A stretch of 8,481 nucleotides of DNA from CAZKHG01 sp964552655 (GTDB taxonomy: Bacteria; Bacteroidota; Bacteroidia; Bacteroidales; Tenuifilaceae). Within the stretch, counting starts at the first letter, position 1. Every line of letters begins with the position of its first letter. The notes beneath the pieces are model-generated. The model made no database searches. It worked only from the letters and a program-made list of their open reading frames with translations, and was not told the DNA's origin. Shown here piece after piece: positions 5,223-8,481 of the stretch. Both the position numbers and the translations under genes were made by a program. Location of the stretch: assembly GCA_964552655.1 (NCBI GenBank), contig CAZKHG010000074.1, forward strand, positions 1 through 8,481, in the 5' to 3' direction.

Positions 5223-7055
5223 ATGTTAAAAGGACATCCCAAAGGGTTGCTGGTGGCGTTTTTCTCCAACATGGGGGAACGATTTGGTTTCTACACCATG
5301 ATGGCAATTCTGGTACTTTTCTTACAAGCAAAGTATGGATTAACCGAGCAAACAGCAGGTAATTACTATAGCTGGTTCTATTTTGGTATTTATGCATTAG
5401 CTCTTGTAGGTGGTATTCTAGCCGACTCAACCAGGAAATACAAAAGTGTGATTCTGGTTGGAATAATCATCATGTTCATAGGATATCTTATGATGGCATA
5501 CCCAACTGTTGCAAATCAGAAATATCTATGGATGAGCCTGGTGGGTTTGTTTACCATAGCTCTGGGCAATGGGTTATTCAAGGGTAACCTGCAAGCCGTA
5601 GTAGGGCAGCTATATGATGATCCAAAGTACTCAAGTGTTCGAGATTCTGCATTTATGATCTTTTACATGGGTATCAATATTGGAGCTTTTTTTGCACCGT
5701 TTGTTGCCACCGGTGTTCGTAACTGGTTCCTGGAAACACAGGGCTTTGCCCATGATGGAAGCTTGCCTGCAATGTGCCATGCCTATATGAATGGTACGCT
5801 TGCAGATGTTTCTACATTCCAAACCCTGGCTGATAAAGTATCCGGAATGGCAGTTACTGATCTTGTAACTTTTGCCCAAAACTATATTGATGCCTTTGCC
5901 AAGGGTTACAACTACGCTTTCGGCGTTGCAGCAGTTGCAATGATTATCTCTTTGTTAGTATATGTTACCTTTAACAAACATTTGCCAACAGTTGAAAAAA
6001 TTGCAAAAGCAGAGAAATCTGAGAATGGGAATGCCAACTCCACAACAAGTCCTGTTGCGTTGCTTCTGGCTGCCGGATTGATGATTACCACTTCTGTAAT
6101 CTTCTACTTTTTACTCAACGATGTAGCCTTGGGAATGGCAGTAGGTTTATTCATCGGGTTTGTTGCCTGGATTATTCAGATATCAACAAAAGAGGAAAGA
6201 CCAAGGGTTTCATCGCTTATCCTGGTTTTCTTTGTGGTGATATTTTTCTGGATGTCGTTCCACCAGAATGGGCTGACATTGACCTTTTTTGCCCGCGATT
6301 ACACCGTAAAAACGGTTGGTGCGTTTACCAATGTTTTCTTTAACCTGGAATCGATACTGGCCTTTATTGGTACTGCAGCCGGTTTATATCTACTTGTTGG
6401 CAGAAAAAAACTTAACGAACGTATTATTGGCGGGGCTATGTTTATTGGGCTAGGAGCCTTAACTTACTATTTTATTTCTGGTTATTCAGCTGAGAATGAC
6501 ATATCACCTGAGGTTTTTCAATCATTTAACCCACTTTTCATAGTAGCTCTCACCTTCCCGGTTATGGGTGCGTTTGCATGGTTAAGAAGTAAGAATGCAG
6601 AACCATCAACACCAAAGAAAATTGGTATTGGGATGATAATTGCTGCTGTTGGTTTCTTAATTATCCTGGTTGCATCACTTAACCTGATCTCCCCCCACGA
6701 ACTACAATATGTAGATGCCTCCGGAGCAACAAAGTATAACCCTGTTCCCGATTCATCGAGGGTAATCCCTTACTGGCTGATAAGCAGCTATTTGGTTTTA
6801 ACCATGGCTGAGCTGTTTTTAAGCCCGATGGGGCTATCATTTGTTTCGAAAGTTGCCCCACCCCGTTTTCAGGGATTGATGCAAGGTGGCTGGTTACTTG
6901 CCACTGCAGTGGGAAATAAATTCCTTTTTGTAGGCAGTAACTTCTGGGGAAAACTGGATCTCTGGCAGCTTTGGTCAATATTTATTGTATGCTGTGTTTT
7001 ATCTGCTATTTTTATTTTTTCTATAATGAAAAGACTTGAAAATGCTACCAAATAA
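5223..7055 (+). CDS. POT/PTR2-family (MFS) transporter, probably for di-/tripeptides, with atypical coupling residues
   Basis: This is an inner-membrane transporter of the proton-dependent oligopeptide family, 610 residues against roughly 450-500 for typical bacterial members. Family marks are GERFGFY in TM1 (E19, R20), GGILADSTRKYK (63-74), GNGLFKGN (115-122, with conserved K120), FYMGINIGAF (147-156, N152), FQSFNPLF (432-439) and AELFLSPMGLS (529-539, E530). Three usually conserved positions differ. N16 replaces the first glutamate of ExxERFxYY, M27 replaces the TM1 arginine, and H347 in SFHQNG replaces the TM7 glutamate of FEQ. Two insertions explain the length: a polar stretch between TM5 and TM6 (about 165-229), and an extra hydrophobic hairpin between TM7 and TM8 (about 375-393 and 401-419). 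The HA/HB pair between TM6 and TM7 is present (about 278-320). The family is secure; peptide specificity and proton coupling are assumptions. PepD, a cytosolic dipeptidase, is encoded nearby but in another unit. Confidence 0.9.
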   Translation: MLKGHPKGLLVAFFSNMGERFGFYTMMAILVLFLQAKYGLTEQTAGNYYSWFYFGIYALALVGGILADSTRKYKSVILVGIIIMFIGYLMMAYPTVANQKYLWMSLVGLFTIALGNGLFKGNLQAVVGQLYDDPKYSSVRDSAFMIFYMGINIGAFFAPFVATGVRNWFLETQGFAHDGSLPAMCHAYMNGTLADVSTFQTLADKVSGMAVTDLVTFAQNYIDAFAKGYNYAFGVAAVAMIISLLVYVTFNKHLPTVEKIAKAEKSENGNANSTTSPVALLLAAGLMITTSVIFYFLLNDVALGMAVGLFIGFVAWIIQISTKEERPRVSSLILVFFVVIFFWMSFHQNGLTLTFFARDYTVKTVGAFTNVFFNLESILAFIGTAAGLYLLVGRKKLNERIIGGAMFIGLGALTYYFISGYSAENDISPEVFQSFNPLFIVALTFPVMGAFAWLRSKNAEPSTPKKIGIGMIIAAVGFLIILVASLNLISPHELQYVDASGATKYNPVPDSSRVIPYWLISSYLVLTMAELFLSPMGLSFVSKVAPPRFQGLMQGGWLLATAVGNKFLFVGSNFWGKLDLWQLWSIFIVCCVLSAIFIFSIMKRLENATK

Positions 7056-7078
7056 CCAGTAGATTAAATTATTCCTTT

Positions 7079-7105
7079 AAAACCACCCATCGGGTGGTTT
7101 TTTTT
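7079..7105 (+). terminator. Intrinsic terminator after the transporter gene
   Basis: AAAACCACCC (7079-7088) pairs perfectly with GGGTGGTTTT (7092-7101) around a three-base loop, and a run of T's extends to 7105. This is a textbook rho-independent terminator 24 bases past the stop codon. The A-run on its left could also let it work on the minus strand. It separates the transporter from the downstream genes. Confidence 0.92.
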
Positions 7106-7129
7106 GTATCTTAACCTAAAATTTTTGAA

Positions 7130-7336
7130 ATGCAATTGTTTCATTTAAAAGATGAATTTATCCAGCTTGACCAATTGCTTAAGGCGTGCAGAATCGCTGT
7201 AAACGGCAGCCATGCACACCAGCTGGTTGATGATAGAGTTGTTAAACTCAATGGAAAAACTGAAATAAGGAGAAGAGCCAAAATTAGAAAGGGCGATATC
7301 GTAGAGGTGCTGGGGGATGAGATAAAAATTGAATAA
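7130..7336 (+). CDS. Small S4-domain RNA-binding protein (YbcJ-like)
   Basis: This cytosolic protein of 68 residues is almost entirely one S4 RNA-binding domain (about 10-60). Visible features are FIQLDQLLKACRIAVNGSHA (10-29), a turn through VVKLNGK (37-43), the basic segment TEIRRRAKIRKGD (44-56) and a final beta strand. Length and pattern resemble E. coli YbcJ, whose role is not well defined. Binding to structured RNA, probably ribosomal, is the usual inference for the fold. The start at 7130 follows the transporter terminator by only 24 bases. There is no Shine-Dalgarno, and the only promoter-like string is the poor TATCTTAA at 7107. Either an unusual promoter overlaps the terminator or there is read-through. 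It lies 30 bases upstream of the DUF4349 gene and is probably cotranscribed with it. Confidence 0.88.
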   Translation: MQLFHLKDEFIQLDQLLKACRIAVNGSHAHQLVDDRVVKLNGKTEIRRRAKIRKGDIVEVLGDEIKIE

Positions 7337-7366
7337 TTACTAACAATCAATACAAAATTTAAAACT

Positions 7367-8287
7367 ATGAAAATCAGATTATTAGCTTTACTGATATCGT
7401 TATCGGTATTGGTTGCATGCAAATCGAAAACCAGCAATGAGAGTGGTTCCAGGGATATGGCCTATGAGGCAAAATCTATGGTAAGCGAATCAGAGATGGC
7501 CGATAAACCAGCCACATTAACGGACAAACCAAATCAGGATATCGGGAATGTAAACAAAAAAATCATTAAAACAGCGTATATCAGCATTGAGGTTTCTAAT
7601 TATGAGACATCAAGAAAAAAACTTGGGTATATTCTTACCAACCATAAAGCATACATTGTCAGTGAGAATCTTCAGAATACCAACGAGCTGATGACCAACA
7701 GCATAAATATAAGGGTTCCTGCGGAACTCTTTGACCGGTTAATCACAGAAATCTCTCGGATTGCGAAAAAAATTGATTATCAGAATATTGATTCACAGGA
7801 TATTACTGAAGAGTACATGGATATCGAAACACGACTCCATAATAAGAAGAAGGTGGAACAATCGTACCTGAAACTGCTCCGAAAGGCCACATCAATTGAT
7901 GATATACTTAAAATTGAAAACAAGCTGGGTGAAATCAGGGGCGAAATTGAATCAGCAGAAGGTCGGCTAAACTTCATAAAACACCAGGTTGAGTTTAGCA
8001 CTATTAACCTTACCATGTATCAAAAGCTGGAGTACACCTATCAACCTGAAGAAACCCCTCGATTCTTCCAGCGTCTTATTAAAGCGCTCGATAGCGGCTG
8101 GAAAGCGACAGTATCGTTCCTGCTTTTTATCCTTAAAATATGGCCCTTCTGGTTAATCGTAATTATAGGCTACCTTATTTATAGGGCAATAAAGAACCTC
8201 CGAAAAAGAAAAAAACTGGAAAGAAAAAAAATGAAGAAACAAAGAAAAACGAATCAGGCTCAACAACAACCTCAGCCCGGAGTATAG
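7367..8287 (+). CDS. DUF4349 lipoprotein with a C-terminal membrane anchor
   Basis: This is an envelope protein of unknown function, 306 residues. A signal peptide ends in the lipobox LVAC (acceptor C18), followed by a low-complexity linker to about residue 62. The DUF4349 region (about 64-220) contains a beta-rich start (KIIKTAYISIEVSNYE, 65-80), then INIRVPAELFDRLI (113-126). A long helical, probably coiled-coil segment follows (about 150-205, with IENKLGEIRGEIESAEGRL at 183-201), then a closing strand EFSTINLTMYQ (209-219). A transmembrane helix lies at about 247-273. It is followed by a very basic tail (276-294) and a Gln/Pro-rich end. By the positive-inside rule the tail is cytoplasmic, so the protein would be held in the inner membrane at both ends. 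Its ATG lies 30 bases after the S4 gene, suggesting an operon. The family was assigned by recognition of the pattern, without a search. Confidence 0.85.
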   Translation: MKIRLLALLISLSVLVACKSKTSNESGSRDMAYEAKSMVSESEMADKPATLTDKPNQDIGNVNKKIIKTAYISIEVSNYETSRKKLGYILTNHKAYIVSENLQNTNELMTNSINIRVPAELFDRLITEISRIAKKIDYQNIDSQDITEEYMDIETRLHNKKKVEQSYLKLLRKATSIDDILKIENKLGEIRGEIESAEGRLNFIKHQVEFSTINLTMYQKLEYTYQPEETPRFFQRLIKALDSGWKATVSFLLFILKIWPFWLIVIIGYLIYRAIKNLRKRKKLERKKMKKQRKTNQAQQQPQPGV

Positions 8288-8333
8288 CTCAGCCAATTCC
8301 ATGTTCAATGCAATTTAATATGCTAAAAAAAGC

Positions 8334-8384
8334 ACCCATTTAAAATGGAGAATAACGAATCTGTAGAACACAATACCCATTTAA
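8334..8384 (+). repeat. Direct repeat ACCCATTTAA around the start of the last gene
   Basis: ACCCATTTAA occurs at 8334-8343 and again at 8375-8384, 41 bases apart (close to four helical turns). The first copy is also part of an imperfect palindrome, CCATTT-A-AAATGG (8336-8348), that covers the start codon. Each copy runs directly into an ATG. In AT-rich DNA a ten-base repeat can arise by chance. Confidence 0.35.
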
Positions 8385-8481
8385 TGTATTATAACAGGAG
8401 TGCGTTAAGACCAAAGATTAAGGTTGTAATTTCCATTGCTTCGGGTTTGCTTTGTTTTTTCTTGTCGCGATACAGTATTAC
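8345..8481 (+). CDS. Start of an unidentified membrane protein, cut by the window edge
   Basis: An open frame begins at ATG 8345 and stays open for 45 codons to the end of the window, starting MENNESVEHNTHLMYYNRSA. The N-terminus is polar. A basic patch (LRPKIK) then precedes a hydrophobic stretch (VVISIASGLLCFFLS, about 27-41), which looks like a signal anchor or first transmembrane helix. There is no clear Shine-Dalgarno. An internal in-frame ATG at 8384 (M14) is an alternative start and sits after the same ten bases that precede the first ATG. The gap of 57 bases after the DUF4349 gene and the shared strand allow cotranscription. Too little is present to name a family. Confidence 0.55.
   Translation, partial: MENNESVEHNTHLMYYNRSALRPKIKVVISIASGLLCFFLSRYSI

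Noticed and set aside
1..8481. Mobile elements, CRISPR arrays, toxin-antitoxin or defence modules
   Set aside because: No transposase, integrase, spaced repeat array, terminal inverted repeats or defence-type protein domains are visible on either strand.

Overview
This window looks like ordinary chromosome from a member of the Bacteroidota, probably Bacteroidales or a relative; the rank below phylum is a guess. It is AT-rich and has several matches to the phylum-specific promoter (TTTG ... TAnnTTTG). Most genes lack a Shine-Dalgarno sequence and have A/T-rich leaders. Two protein families that I associate with this phylum are present: a DUF4831 lipoprotein, and a long peptide-transporter-like protein with substituted coupling residues.

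Layout from left to right. Positions 1-193 hold a strong-looking leftward promoter with phased A/T tracts behind it, serving a gene beyond the left edge. pepD (194-1654, minus) is a cytosolic M20 dipeptidase. It is divergent from a secreted thioredoxin-fold protein (1830-2363, plus). That gene converges on a two-gene minus-strand unit of nnr (3529-5034, NAD(P)H-hydrate repair) and a DUF4831 lipoprotein (2403-3527), separated by one base. A divergent intergenic region (5035-5222) then leads to a POT/PTR2-family transporter (5223-7055, plus), closed by a clear intrinsic terminator. After it come a small S4 RNA-binding protein (7130-7336), a DUF4349 lipoprotein with a C-terminal membrane anchor (7367-8287), and the start of an unidentified membrane protein that runs off the right edge (8345 onward).

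Functionally this is mixed housekeeping rather than one system. The transporter and PepD could act in sequence (uptake, then hydrolysis of small peptides), but they are in separate transcription units. nnr repairs damaged nicotinamide cofactors. The thioredoxin-like protein and the two lipoproteins act in the envelope. I see no mobile element, CRISPR array, tRNA, rRNA or defence module. The points most worth a second look are the transporter, which lacks several residues central to proton coupling and carries two insertions, and the unexplained strong promoter at the left edge. I did not find a convincing new multi-gene system.
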